Source of the DNA: an uncultured Bacteroidales bacterium
Lineage (GTDB): Bacteria > Bacteroidota > Bacteroidia > Bacteroidales > UBA932
DNA: 64,000 nucleotides
Direction: 5' to 3'
NCBI GenBank assembly: GCA_900317925.1
Contig: ONIQ01000007.1
Coordinates: 1 to 64,000, forward strand
In this document: positions 44,398 to 52,510 of the stretch, one piece after another
How positions within the stretch are numbered: the stretch's first letter is position 1
How the letters are laid out: every line of letters starts with the position of its first letter
Made by a program: the position numbers and the translations under genes
The notes under the pieces: model-generated
What the model was told of the DNA's origin: nothing
Seen by the model: the letters and a program-made list of their open reading frames with translations, nothing else
Databases searched by the model: none

Positions 44398-45811
44398 GAA
44401 AAAGGAACCCTTTATCCTGGAGAATGTCCTCATCGAAGGGGTGGCGGCCGAAGGAAAGGCCATCGCCCACATCGACGGGATGGTGCTCTTTGTGGAATTC
44501 GCCGTTCCGGGAGACGTGGTGGACGTAAAGGTCTTCAAAAAGAAGAAGAATTACATGGAGGGCTATACCGTCCGTACAGTTACCCCTTCCCCGGACCGGC
44601 TCAAGCCCTTCTGCCCGCATTTCGGCTTCTGTGGCGGCTGTCGCTGGCAGCCACTCCCCTATGCCATGCAGCTGGAGGCGAAACGCCAGCAGGTCTGGGA
44701 TCAGCTGGTGCGCCTGGGCCATCTGGACGTGCCGGAAATCCGGCCGACCCTCCCTTCTCCGCAAACCGAGTATTACCGGAACAAACTGGAATTCACCGCT
44801 TCCTACCGCCGTTGGATCTATAAGGACGAGGATCCGGACACCATCCCGCCGGAAGACTGGCCGGGCCTCGGTTTCCACGTAGGCAAGTTCTTCGACAAGG
44901 TACTGGACATCCGGGATTGTCACCTGCAGTCGGAACCGTCAAACGCTATCCGCTTGTTTATCAAGCGTTTCTGCATCGAACACGGTTACGAATTCTTCAA
45001 TATCCGCGATAACGAAGGGTATTTCCGCAACATGTTTGTCCGCACCACGGAAAACGGAACGGTCATGCTCATCGTCTGTTTTTATTATGAAGATGCCGCA
45101 CGCCGGGAGGCCCTGCTGGATGCGGTGGCCGAGGCCTTCCCCCAGATCACCTCGCTGTACTATGTCATCAACGGGAAGATGAACGATTCCATCGCCGACC
45201 AGGAATGTATCCTCTACCGCGGCGACGAGGCTATTTTCGAGGAAATGGAAGGCCTGCGCTTCAAGATCGGCCCCAAGTCCTTCTACCAGACCAACAGCCG
45301 CCAGGCCGAGCGCCTGTACGGCGTGGCCCGCGAATTCGCCGCCCTCACCGGCAGCGAAGTGGTCTATGACCTGTACACCGGCACCGGTACCATTGCACAG
45401 TTTGTCTCCCGCAAAGCCAGCAAGGTCGTCGGAATCGAATACGTGCCGGAAGCCATTGCCGATGCGCGCATCAATGCGCAGACCAACGGCATCACCAATT
45501 GCGAATTCTTCGCCGGTGATATGAAAGATGTCCTAACCGATGATTTTATCGCCCGCCACGGCCACCCGGACGTGATTATCCTGGATCCGCCGCGTGCCGG
45601 CATCCATCCCGATGTGGCGCAGGTCATCCTGAACGCCGCCCCGGACCGGATGGTCTATGTGAGCTGCAATCCGGCCTCACAGGCCCGCGACCTGGCCATC
45701 CTCTGCCGGAAATATACCATTACCGCCGTCCAGCCGGTGGATATGTTCCCGCATACCATGCACGTGGAAAACGTGGTAGCCCTGCAAAAGAAGGAGGACG
45801 ACGCATGCTAG
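44390..45811 (+). CDS. rlmD: 23S rRNA (uracil-5-)-methyltransferase RlmD/RumA family
   Basis: 473 residues. Methylates a uracil at C5 in 23S rRNA, or tRNA in related enzymes. An N-terminal TRAM RNA-binding domain (about 5-65) is followed by the iron-sulfur ligands FCPHFGFCGGCRW and a fourth Cys in IRDCHLQ. The Rossmann methyltransferase domain has VYDLYTGTGTIAQF, ILDPPRAGIHPDV and the catalytic Cys in VYVSCNPASQARDL. The exact target position is not decidable from sequence. It overlaps the genes on both sides. Confidence 0.93.
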   Translation: MSKKKEPFILENVLIEGVAAEGKAIAHIDGMVLFVEFAVPGDVVDVKVFKKKKNYMEGYTVRTVTPSPDRLKPFCPHFGFCGGCRWQPLPYAMQLEAKRQQVWDQLVRLGHLDVPEIRPTLPSPQTEYYRNKLEFTASYRRWIYKDEDPDTIPPEDWPGLGFHVGKFFDKVLDIRDCHLQSEPSNAIRLFIKRFCIEHGYEFFNIRDNEGYFRNMFVRTTENGTVMLIVCFYYEDAARREALLDAVAEAFPQITSLYYVINGKMNDSIADQECILYRGDEAIFEEMEGLRFKIGPKSFYQTNSRQAERLYGVAREFAALTGSEVVYDLYTGTGTIAQFVSRKASKVVGIEYVPEAIADARINAQTNGITNCEFFAGDMKDVLTDDFIARHGHPDVIILDPPRAGIHPDVAQVILNAAPDRMVYVSCNPASQARDLAILCRKYTITAVQPVDMFPHTMHVENVVALQKKEDDAC

Positions 45812-46761
45812 TCCAGATCCTCATCCTGCTTGCCGGACTGGCCCTGGTGGTTTTCGGGGCCGATTATCTGGTGGACGGCGCCTCTGACATCGCCCGTCGG
45901 GCCGGCTTGAGCGAATTCGTGATCGGCCTGACCATCGTGGGCATCGGCACCTCCATGCCGGAACTGGTGGTGAGTTTCCTCGGCGCCATCCAGGGAAATG
46001 CAGACATCTCCATCGGAAACGTAGTGGGATCCAATATATTTAATGTCCTGCTGATCCTGGGCGTCACGGCCCTTATCCGGCCGATGGAAATTACCCGCAT
46101 CAACCGCATCAAGGATATTCCGCTGAATTTGGCCGTCACCCTCCTGCTGGTGCTTGTCGGTTTCAAAAATACTTTCTTCGGATGGGGAACGGCTGATGAG
46201 ATCGGCCGTATAGAAGGCCTTGTCTTTCTGGTGATTTTCATCGCTTATCTCGTTTATTCCTTTAAGTCTGATAAACCCGACGAAGAGGAAACGGCTGCGC
46301 CGGAACACTCCCTGTCCCTATCCCTGTTGATGGTGGTGGGAGGACTTGCCGCCTTGATCTATGGCGGACGCCTTTTCGTGAATGCCGCCACAGCCGTCGC
46401 GCGGCTGGCCGGCCTCAGCGATGCCTTCATTGCCATTACCATTCTGGCGGGTGGAACTTCCATGCCGGAACTGGCTACCTGCATCGTCGCCGCCCTGAAG
46501 AAACGGGGCCAGATGGCTCTGGGAAACATCATCGGATCGAATATATCCAACATCCTCCTGATCCTGGGCGGCTCCGCCGTCATCCACCCCCTGTCCTTTT
46601 CCGGAATGGGCCTGGTGGATATCGGCATGCTCCTGCTTTCCGCCCTGCTGGTATGCGGGGGCGCCTATATCGGAAAGCACCGCCACCTGGGACGCAAGAG
46701 CGGAACCCTGATGCTTTTGTGTGAAGCCGTTTACTTTACCTACCTGATCCTGCATCTGTAA
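45805..46761 (+). CDS. Calcium/sodium antiporter (CaCA family, YrbG-like)
   Basis: 318 residues with about ten membrane helices. Exchanges Na+ (or H+) for Ca2+ across the inner membrane. The two alpha-repeats that form the ion site are complete: GIGTSMPELVVSFLGA with GNVVGSNIFNVLLILG in the first half, and GGTSMPELATCIVAAL with GNIIGSNISNILLILG in the second. The start at 45805 overlaps the end of rlmD by seven bases. Followed by the cysteate synthase gene after 14 bases. Confidence 0.95.
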   Translation: MLVQILILLAGLALVVFGADYLVDGASDIARRAGLSEFVIGLTIVGIGTSMPELVVSFLGAIQGNADISIGNVVGSNIFNVLLILGVTALIRPMEITRINRIKDIPLNLAVTLLLVLVGFKNTFFGWGTADEIGRIEGLVFLVIFIAYLVYSFKSDKPDEEETAAPEHSLSLSLLMVVGGLAALIYGGRLFVNAATAVARLAGLSDAFIAITILAGGTSMPELATCIVAALKKRGQMALGNIIGSNISNILLILGGSAVIHPLSFSGMGLVDIGMLLLSALLVCGGAYIGKHRHLGRKSGTLMLLCEAVYFTYLILHL

Positions 46762-46775
46762 TAATCGTTATCGAT

Positions 46776-48062
46776 ATGAAATTCAAACCTACCAAGTATC
46801 AACTGACGAATGTCCTGACAGGCCGCGTGTTTGCCGACGAAGGCTGGACCCTGGCCGATCCCCAGACCCCGTCCCCTTCCTTGGTGCGTGCCGTCTATGA
46901 GACGCGCCTGTTCGAGCCCCGGGAGGATCTGAAAGGCCTGTACCGCTATGCCCAGTGGCTACCCATCTGCCGGACCCTCAAGCACTCGCATGCGCCCATT
47001 ACCTATAAAAGCAAAGGCCTTGCCCAGTTCCTGGGCCTGGAGAATCTCTATATCACCTTCTCGGGCTACTGGCCCAAGATTGGCGCCAAGATGGAAACCT
47101 GCTCCTTCAAGGAAACGGAAGCCTTCTCCGTTTGCGCCCGTCTGAACAAGAAGGACAAACACATCCTGGTGGTCCAGAGTGCCGGCAATACGGCCCGCGC
47201 CTTTGCCCGCGTGTGCTCCGACAACGATATTCCCATCGTCATCTGCATCCCGCTGGACAATATCCGCGACATGTGGTTCCTGAGCAAACTCAAACCCTGC
47301 GTGAAGGTGGTGGCCGCCCCCAACGGCTGCGACTATTTCGATGCCATCACCCTGGGCAACAAACTGTGCCAGGATCCCCGTTTCCGGGCCGAGGGCGGTG
47401 CAACCAACATCGCCCGACGCGACGGTATGGGCACCACGGTGCTCAGCGCGGTAGAGAAGATCGGCCGCATCCCGGACGCCTATTTCCAGGCTGTGGGTAG
47501 CGGAACCGGAGCCATCGCCGCCTGGGAGAATAACCTCCGGCTCATCGACGACGGCCGCTTCGGGAAACACAAGATGAAGATTTTCTGCTCGCAGAATACC
47601 CCGTTTACCTTGATGTACGACTCCTGGAAGGCCGATTCCCGCGCCCTGGTCCCCCTGACGCCGGAAGAGTCCCGTCGAAACGCAGAGGTGATCCTGGCCA
47701 AAGTCCTGTCTAACCGCAAACCGCCGTACGGCATTGCCGGCGGCCTGTTCGATGCCATGAAAGACACGGGCGGCGACTTCTTCAAGGCCACCAATGACCA
47801 GATTGTCTATTGGATGCTCCAGTTCTTCAACCTGGAGGGCGTAGATATCTTCCCGGCGGCAGCCTCGGCGGTTTCCGCCCTGGCCGATGCCGTGAAGGAA
47901 GGCAAGGTGAAACCCACGGACAACATTATGCTGAACGTCACCGGCGGCGGTATGCTGAATGCGACCAAGAAGGGCTTCCATCTAAAAGAGGCAGACCTGG
48001 TACTCAGCCCCGATCTGCCCGCAGAGGAAATCATCGCCAAGGTGAACAAGCTCTTTAAATAG
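46776..48062 (+). CDS. Cysteate synthase (PLP-dependent, threonine-synthase-like)
   Basis: 428 residues. Family reaction: O-phospho-L-serine plus sulfite gives L-cysteate and phosphate. The match to methanogen cysteate synthases is strong as remembered: ITYKSKGLAQFLGLENLYI, FSGYWPKIGAKMETCSFKE (the Lys binding PLP), SAGNTARAFA, GGATNIARRDGMGT, YFQAVGSGTGAIAAWE and RKPPYGIAGGLFDAM. The N-terminal zinc-ribbon cysteines of the archaeal proteins are missing. In Bacteroidota, cysteate is the precursor of capnine and other sulfonolipids. It is the last gene after the antiporter and overlaps the convergent acyltransferase stop by eight bases. Confidence 0.9.
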   Translation: MKFKPTKYQLTNVLTGRVFADEGWTLADPQTPSPSLVRAVYETRLFEPREDLKGLYRYAQWLPICRTLKHSHAPITYKSKGLAQFLGLENLYITFSGYWPKIGAKMETCSFKETEAFSVCARLNKKDKHILVVQSAGNTARAFARVCSDNDIPIVICIPLDNIRDMWFLSKLKPCVKVVAAPNGCDYFDAITLGNKLCQDPRFRAEGGATNIARRDGMGTTVLSAVEKIGRIPDAYFQAVGSGTGAIAAWENNLRLIDDGRFGKHKMKIFCSQNTPFTLMYDSWKADSRALVPLTPEESRRNAEVILAKVLSNRKPPYGIAGGLFDAMKDTGGDFFKATNDQIVYWMLQFFNLEGVDIFPAAASAVSALADAVKEGKVKPTDNIMLNVTGGGMLNATKKGFHLKEADLVLSPDLPAEEIIAKVNKLFK

Positions 48063-49236
48063 GCTTATTCTCCTTTTCAAGGGCCAGTTTTTCTTTGGAC
48101 AATACCGGGTTCCCGTAGATTCGCAGGAAGATATCCCGTAAATCGCGACGGTTCAGGCTCGGTTCCATCCGGTCGAGTTGCTTCTCCGTGTATTCGGTGA
48201 ACTGCTCGACCTCTTCATGTGTGTACCGGTCGGTAAACTTAAAGGTATGGTTGGCCAGGTCGTAGGCGATATAGTTGGTGTTCCAGAGACGGTATCCCTC
48301 GATGACCCGTTTGTCCACGGCATGGCGGATGGCCTGGTAGCGGTCATTCTTGTTCTCGCTCATGACAGCGGCGGCAGCAATCTCATCGGCTGTAAGCGGC
48401 TGGCCGATATTCAGGTGGATATTGCCTTTCTGCTGGCGCAGCCCCACCAGGATGCTGTTCAGGTCCTCCTTGGGAGACTTGACATATTTCTCCGTACGGG
48501 ATATGAGAATCTCGCGGGCCTTGAGAATGTCGCAGGGCTCGTACTCGTACGAAATGCTCAACGGCACGATGTTCAGCTCCTCGAAATTCTCTTCGAAGCT
48601 CTTGGTGCCGCTCATATCCAGCATCTTCAGCAGGCCCTGTTCGGTGGTATCGATACCGTCTTTGGTACGTCCCTGGCGCTGGGCCAGCCAGATGGAGTGT
48701 TTGCCGGAGGTAATGGTCTGGCGGATATAGCGGGAAAGCAGGTTGGAAGAAAGGTAGAGTTCCCGAGCGGAAATGCCCCGGATCACCTTGATCATGCGGT
48801 TCGATCGGAGCAGGTACTCGATGGTCTTGCTGGAGAGCAGGTTGTCACCCACGGCAATTTCGGTCATGGGCAGGCCGTTCTGGTTCAGCACATACTGGGT
48901 GATAGCCGGGTCCAGGATGATGTCACGGTGATTGGACAGGAACAGGAACTTGCCGTCCATCTCCTTGAGGTAATTGATACCGTCATAGGAGAAATTGTGG
49001 GCGGTGGTTTGGATATCCCACAGAATCGCCTTGGACATAATGAGTTGCTGGAACTCATCGATACTGTGGATACTCTTCAGCGCTGTGCGCAGGAAAGTAG
49101 GATCTTCTTTCGGGAACAGATATTGGGAGATGGCGGGAACGGCCGGATGGTCGGCAACTTTTCCCAAGGCCTCTACAGCTTCAGCGTCCGAATACGGGCT
49201 GATGCTTTCGAATTCTTTCGGATCAAATTCTTCCAT
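48055..49236 (-). CDS. Acyltransferase of the PlsB/PlsC superfamily
   Basis: 393 residues. Likely transfers a fatty acyl chain to a lipid precursor at the inner membrane. The catalytic block reads FLSNHRDIILDPA, where the usual HX4D is HX5D with a second Asp two after His. A second motif LAQRQGRTKDG matches the phosphate-binding EGxRSRxG region, and IVPLSISYEYEP resembles motif IV. The N-terminal 90 residues have no recognisable domain. No clear membrane helix is seen. It is transcribed after queA, with a 55-base gap, and faces the cysteate synthase gene. Confidence 0.8.
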   Translation of the reverse strand: MEEFDPKEFESISPYSDAEAVEALGKVADHPAVPAISQYLFPKEDPTFLRTALKSIHSIDEFQQLIMSKAILWDIQTTAHNFSYDGINYLKEMDGKFLFLSNHRDIILDPAITQYVLNQNGLPMTEIAVGDNLLSSKTIEYLLRSNRMIKVIRGISARELYLSSNLLSRYIRQTITSGKHSIWLAQRQGRTKDGIDTTEQGLLKMLDMSGTKSFEENFEELNIVPLSISYEYEPCDILKAREILISRTEKYVKSPKEDLNSILVGLRQQKGNIHLNIGQPLTADEIAAAAVMSENKNDRYQAIRHAVDKRVIEGYRLWNTNYIAYDLANHTFKFTDRYTHEEVEQFTEYTEKQLDRMEPSLNRRDLRDIFLRIYGNPVLSKEKLALEKENKPI

Positions 49237-49291
49237 ACAGTACTATTTTACAACGTACAGGGAACAAATATACAAAGAATATACCAGACAA

Positions 49292-50515
49292 TCAAGCCTT
49301 TTCGCCCGTGTTGCGGAAGAGCACCGAGCTGTCTCCATAACTCAGGAAACGGAATCCGTGCGTCAGCGCATACCGGTAGATGGTCTTCCAATCGCCGTCC
49401 ACAAAGGCCGAAACCAGCAGGATCAGCGTGCTTTCGGGCTGATGGAAATTGGTTACCAGGATATCGACCAGCCGCCACCGGAAGCCCGGGACGATGATAA
49501 TCCGCGTCCCCAGTTTCAGGGAATCCCGTCCCGTGCGATCCAGGTAGTCCACCAGAGCCTGGAGGGCATCCTGCGTAGAATACGGGTATTCGCGGTTGTA
49601 GGGTTCCCACTGTCCGATATCGCTGGGTTCCCCTTCTTCGATGCAGTGCACGCCCGCATAATAAAGGGATTCCAGGGTCCGCACTGACGTGGTACCGACG
49701 GCAATGAGCGGCCGTCCGCCTTTGAGGATTACTTGAAGCAGGGATTTCTCTACCACAAAGGGTTCCCGGTGCATCGGATGTTCCCCGACATCGGAGGTTT
49801 TCACCGGCAAAAACGTGCCTGCACCCACGTGCAAACACACATTACGGGTGTCGATTCCCTTCGCGCGGATGGCATCCAGCACCGCTTCGGTGAAATGCAG
49901 GCCGGCCGTCGGCGCGGCAACCGATCCCCGGATATGGGCGTAGAGCGTCTGGTAGCGGGTCTTGTCCAGTTCCTCGGTATCCCGGTTCAGATACGGGGGG
50001 ATGGGAACGGTTCCGCAGCACTCCAGCACCTCAGAAAACGGGGCTCCGTTGGCCCAGGAAAAGGCAACCTTCCCCGTCTGTCCGTCACGCTCCAGTAATT
50101 CGGCCCGTAGGTCCATTTCGGCAATCCGGGCGTCTTTTTCCGGGTTGATCAGATACACTGGACCGGCTTTCCAGCGCTTGGCATTGCCGATGACACATTT
50201 CCAGACGCAGCGTTCGCGCGATGCAAAAGCGGTGTTATATTCCACGGGGTCCAGGGGCTCCAGGCAGAAAATCTCGATATGGGCGCCGCTTTCTTTACAG
50301 AAATGCAGACGTGCCGGAACTACTTTCGTGTCGTTGAATACCATCAGTGCCTTGTCCGGAAGGAGTGTGGGGAGATCCCGGAAGATCCGCTCTCCAACTT
50401 TTTTGTCTTTGTATACCAACAGTTTGGACGCATCACGCTCCGCCAGCGGATATTTGGCAATCCTGTCCTCAGGCAGATGATAGTTATAATCCTCTATATG
50501 TATATTAATCTTCAC
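49292..50515 (-). CDS. queA: tRNA preQ1(34) S-adenosylmethionine ribosyltransferase-isomerase QueA
   Basis: 407 residues. Adds the epoxycyclopentanediol ring to preQ1 in tRNA during queuosine synthesis. Motifs seen: YHLPEDRIAKYPLAERDASKL at the start (in parts), FNDTKVVPARL, AAPTAGLHFTEAVL, LHVGAGTFLPV, and TNFHQPESTLILLVSAF. The length is somewhat above the E. coli 356, as is usual in Bacteroidota. The minus-strand TACTTTTG box at 50566-50573 is the likely promoter. The ATG at 50515 gives the conserved N-terminus. Confidence 0.96.
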   Translation of the reverse strand: MKINIHIEDYNYHLPEDRIAKYPLAERDASKLLVYKDKKVGERIFRDLPTLLPDKALMVFNDTKVVPARLHFCKESGAHIEIFCLEPLDPVEYNTAFASRERCVWKCVIGNAKRWKAGPVYLINPEKDARIAEMDLRAELLERDGQTGKVAFSWANGAPFSEVLECCGTVPIPPYLNRDTEELDKTRYQTLYAHIRGSVAAPTAGLHFTEAVLDAIRAKGIDTRNVCLHVGAGTFLPVKTSDVGEHPMHREPFVVEKSLLQVILKGGRPLIAVGTTSVRTLESLYYAGVHCIEEGEPSDIGQWEPYNREYPYSTQDALQALVDYLDRTGRDSLKLGTRIIIVPGFRWRLVDILVTNFHQPESTLILLVSAFVDGDWKTIYRYALTHGFRFLSYGDSSVLFRNTGEKA

Positions 50516-51116
50516 TTCCTCTAGAATTTCTCAAGAAATATCACGTCTTCTTGAATTTCACGGCGCAAAAGTAGTCATTTTCTTTCATATATTGTATTTT
50601 TTTTCCCTTCCCGGCCTCTCTCCACCCCTTCCGGTCCTCTGCCATCCACGATGCACGTGTGGTCCGGACCATAAGAAAATACCCTCACCAAATTCACCGA
50701 CGTATTTTTATTTCTGTGTTTTTAAATCATCTAATTGTTTACAAATGTTAAAGAATGTTAACGGATTTGAAACATCGTGAAACAAATTGTGTCTATGGGG
50801 TATAAGAATTTTTTATTGACATTTTGCCTATTATGTAACATGCGGAAAATCAGTTTATTAGTCTTTCTTACCTTTTTTAATTATTTATCATGATTTGTGG
50901 CTCGATAATTGGGAAAAGTTAAATAGTCCGGGAAAGTAGCCATTATCTAATAGTCATATAATAGATAATCAGATAGTTACCTTTTATTACCTTAACTTAA
51001 ATATAGGTCTATTTTTGGGCAATCCCCTGCCCTACGGCCTTCTAGGGCCGGTTTCGTTCTATTTGCATAATTACTTTAGATTGCATACATTTGTAAAAAC
51101 TTTTTTTGCTGAGAAA
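50516..51116. other. 600-base AT-rich intergenic region
   Basis: No gene is supported; the only open frames are short and lack sense. It holds the queA -7 box (50566-50573), an 8-base inverted repeat ATTATCTA / TAGATAAT (50942-50949, 50962-50969) within an AT-rich stretch, a GC-rich perfect 6-base hairpin GCCCTA / TAGGGC (51029-51034, 51043-51048), and the promoter of the HTH gene. Confidence 0.6.
51062..51093 (+). promoter_or_regulatory. Consensus promoter of the HTH regulator
   Basis: TTTG (51062-51065), 20 bases, TACATTTG (51086-51093): a perfect match to the phylum consensus. The GCCCTA hairpin ends 13 bases upstream of the -33 element, and the start codon is 24 bases after the -7 box. 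Confidence 0.75.
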
Positions 51117-51416
51117 ATGGACAAGCGTTTGCAACAATTTCTTGCCGCGGAAAATATTTCGCAGAGCGCGCTCGCCGATGCATTGGGCGTAACGCGGGCC
51201 AGTATTACGCATATTCTGTCCGGACGCAATCGGCCCGGCTTTGATTTTATTGAGCAAATGGCCTTGCACTACCCTTCCCTGAGCCTGGATTGGCTTATTA
51301 CAGGAAAAGGAAGGATGTATAAGGATGAGGACGCAAAACTGCCGGAAATGGCCGGAAAACGCATGATTGGCGTAACCGTCTTTTACGACGACAATACTTT
51401 TGTAGAATTACACTGA
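51117..51416 (+). CDS. Small XRE-family helix-turn-helix transcriptional regulator
   Basis: 99 residues. Residues about 5-60 form a Cro/CI-type helix-turn-helix (ISQSALADALGVTRASITHIL), followed by DWLITGKGRMY, a typical boundary in small Bacteroidota regulators. The C-terminal 25 residues (KRMIGVTVFYDDNTFVELH) could form a short strand for dimerisation. The start at 51117 is chosen because it follows the promoter by the right distance; an upstream in-frame ATG would lie before the transcription start. pyrD follows after 50 bases but with its own -7 box. The target is unknown; autoregulation is plausible. Confidence 0.88.
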   Translation: MDKRLQQFLAAENISQSALADALGVTRASITHILSGRNRPGFDFIEQMALHYPSLSLDWLITGKGRMYKDEDAKLPEMAGKRMIGVTVFYDDNTFVELH

Positions 51417-51435
51417 TATTCTACTGCTTTATTCT

Positions 51436-51443
51436 TATCTTTG
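51436..51443 (+). promoter_or_regulatory. pyrD -7 element
   Basis: TATCTTTG, 23 bases before the pyrD start. No clear TTTG was seen at the usual upstream distance, but the region after the HTH gene is short and AT-rich. Confidence 0.45.
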
Positions 51444-51466
51444 CAGGACAGAATTCGTGTACGTGT

Positions 51467-52510
51467 ATGTATAAGCAGATTGTACGTCCCATTCTTTTCC
51501 GGTTCCATCCGGAGGCAATCCACCAATTTACCATGCTGGGTCTGAAGATCTTGCATCGCATCCCCCTGTTTTCATCCCTGATCCGCTTTCTGTATCGGTA
51601 CGATTCGCCTTCGCTGCAGCGGGAACTTTTCGGGCTCCGTTTCCCGTCCCCAGTGGGACTGGCCGCCGGACTGGATAAGAACGCCGAGTTTTACAACGAA
51701 TTGTCCGATTTCGGCTTTTCCTTCGTGGAGGTGGGGTCCCTGACCCCTAAGCCGCAGGACGGCAATCCCCGTCCCCGGCTGTTCCGCCTGCCCAAGGACA
51801 AGGCCATCATCAACCGGATGGGAATCAACAACAAAGGCATCGATTATGCCATCCGGAACATCCAGCAGGCCCCGCCCCGCTGCATCCTGGTGGGCAATAT
51901 CGCCAAAAATACCACCAGTCTGACGGACGAGGAAGCCATTTCCGATTACGAGCATGCGTTTACGCGGATGTACGATTTCGTGGACATGTTCACCCTGAAC
52001 GTTTCCTGCCCCAATGTGGATGGTCTGCAGTCCCTGCAGGATATCTCCTTCCTGTCGGACATCGTGGATCCGATTCTGGCGCACCGCATGGCATATGATA
52101 CGTATAAGCCCATCCTGGTGAAGATTTCGCCCGATCTTCCCTTTGAACAGGTGGACGATATCCTGGATTATTGCATGCTTTCCGGGGTGGACGGAATCGT
52201 GGCCGGCAATACGACCCGTCGCCGCGACGGGTTGCAGACCCCGCAGCATCGTCTGGAGCAAATCGGCCGTGGAGGCCTCTCAGGGGCTCCCTTGTACGAG
52301 AAAACCCTGGCGCTCGTGCGGCACATCCACAACCATACCAAGGGCCGTCTTCCCATTGTGGGTGTGGGCGGCATCATGACGCCGGGACAGGCCCTGGAGC
52401 TTCTCCACGCCGGCGCATCGCTTCTTGAAATCTATACCGGATTCATCTATAACGGGCCCCGCTTTATCCGGACCATCAACAAATATTTGGAAAAACATTG
52501 GGAAAAATGA
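51467..52510 (+). CDS. pyrD: Quinone-type dihydroorotate dehydrogenase, with Cys at the catalytic-base site
   Basis: 347 residues. Oxidises dihydroorotate to orotate in pyrimidine synthesis, using FMN and quinone. The N-terminal 45 residues (MYKQIVRPILFRFHPEAIHQF onward) form the membrane-binding helical extension of class 2 enzymes. FMN and substrate motifs: GLAAGLDKNAEF, RMGINNKG, VGVGGIMTPGQAL, and YTGFIYNGP. The catalytic loop is NVSCPNVDGL, so residue 181 is Cys, whereas the E. coli class 2 enzyme has Ser and class 1 enzymes have Cys. No PyrK-like partner is nearby. Its stop overlaps cinA by four bases. Confidence 0.93.
   Translation: MYKQIVRPILFRFHPEAIHQFTMLGLKILHRIPLFSSLIRFLYRYDSPSLQRELFGLRFPSPVGLAAGLDKNAEFYNELSDFGFSFVEVGSLTPKPQDGNPRPRLFRLPKDKAIINRMGINNKGIDYAIRNIQQAPPRCILVGNIAKNTTSLTDEEAISDYEHAFTRMYDFVDMFTLNVSCPNVDGLQSLQDISFLSDIVDPILAHRMAYDTYKPILVKISPDLPFEQVDDILDYCMLSGVDGIVAGNTTRRRDGLQTPQHRLEQIGRGGLSGAPLYEKTLALVRHIHNHTKGRLPIVGVGGIMTPGQALELLHAGASLLEIYTGFIYNGPRFIRTINKYLEKHWEK

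Noticed and set aside
50592..50780. 62-codon frame in the intergenic region before the HTH gene
   Set aside because: Cys/Pro-rich, no ribosome-binding site, no similarity; overlaps the queA promoter side.
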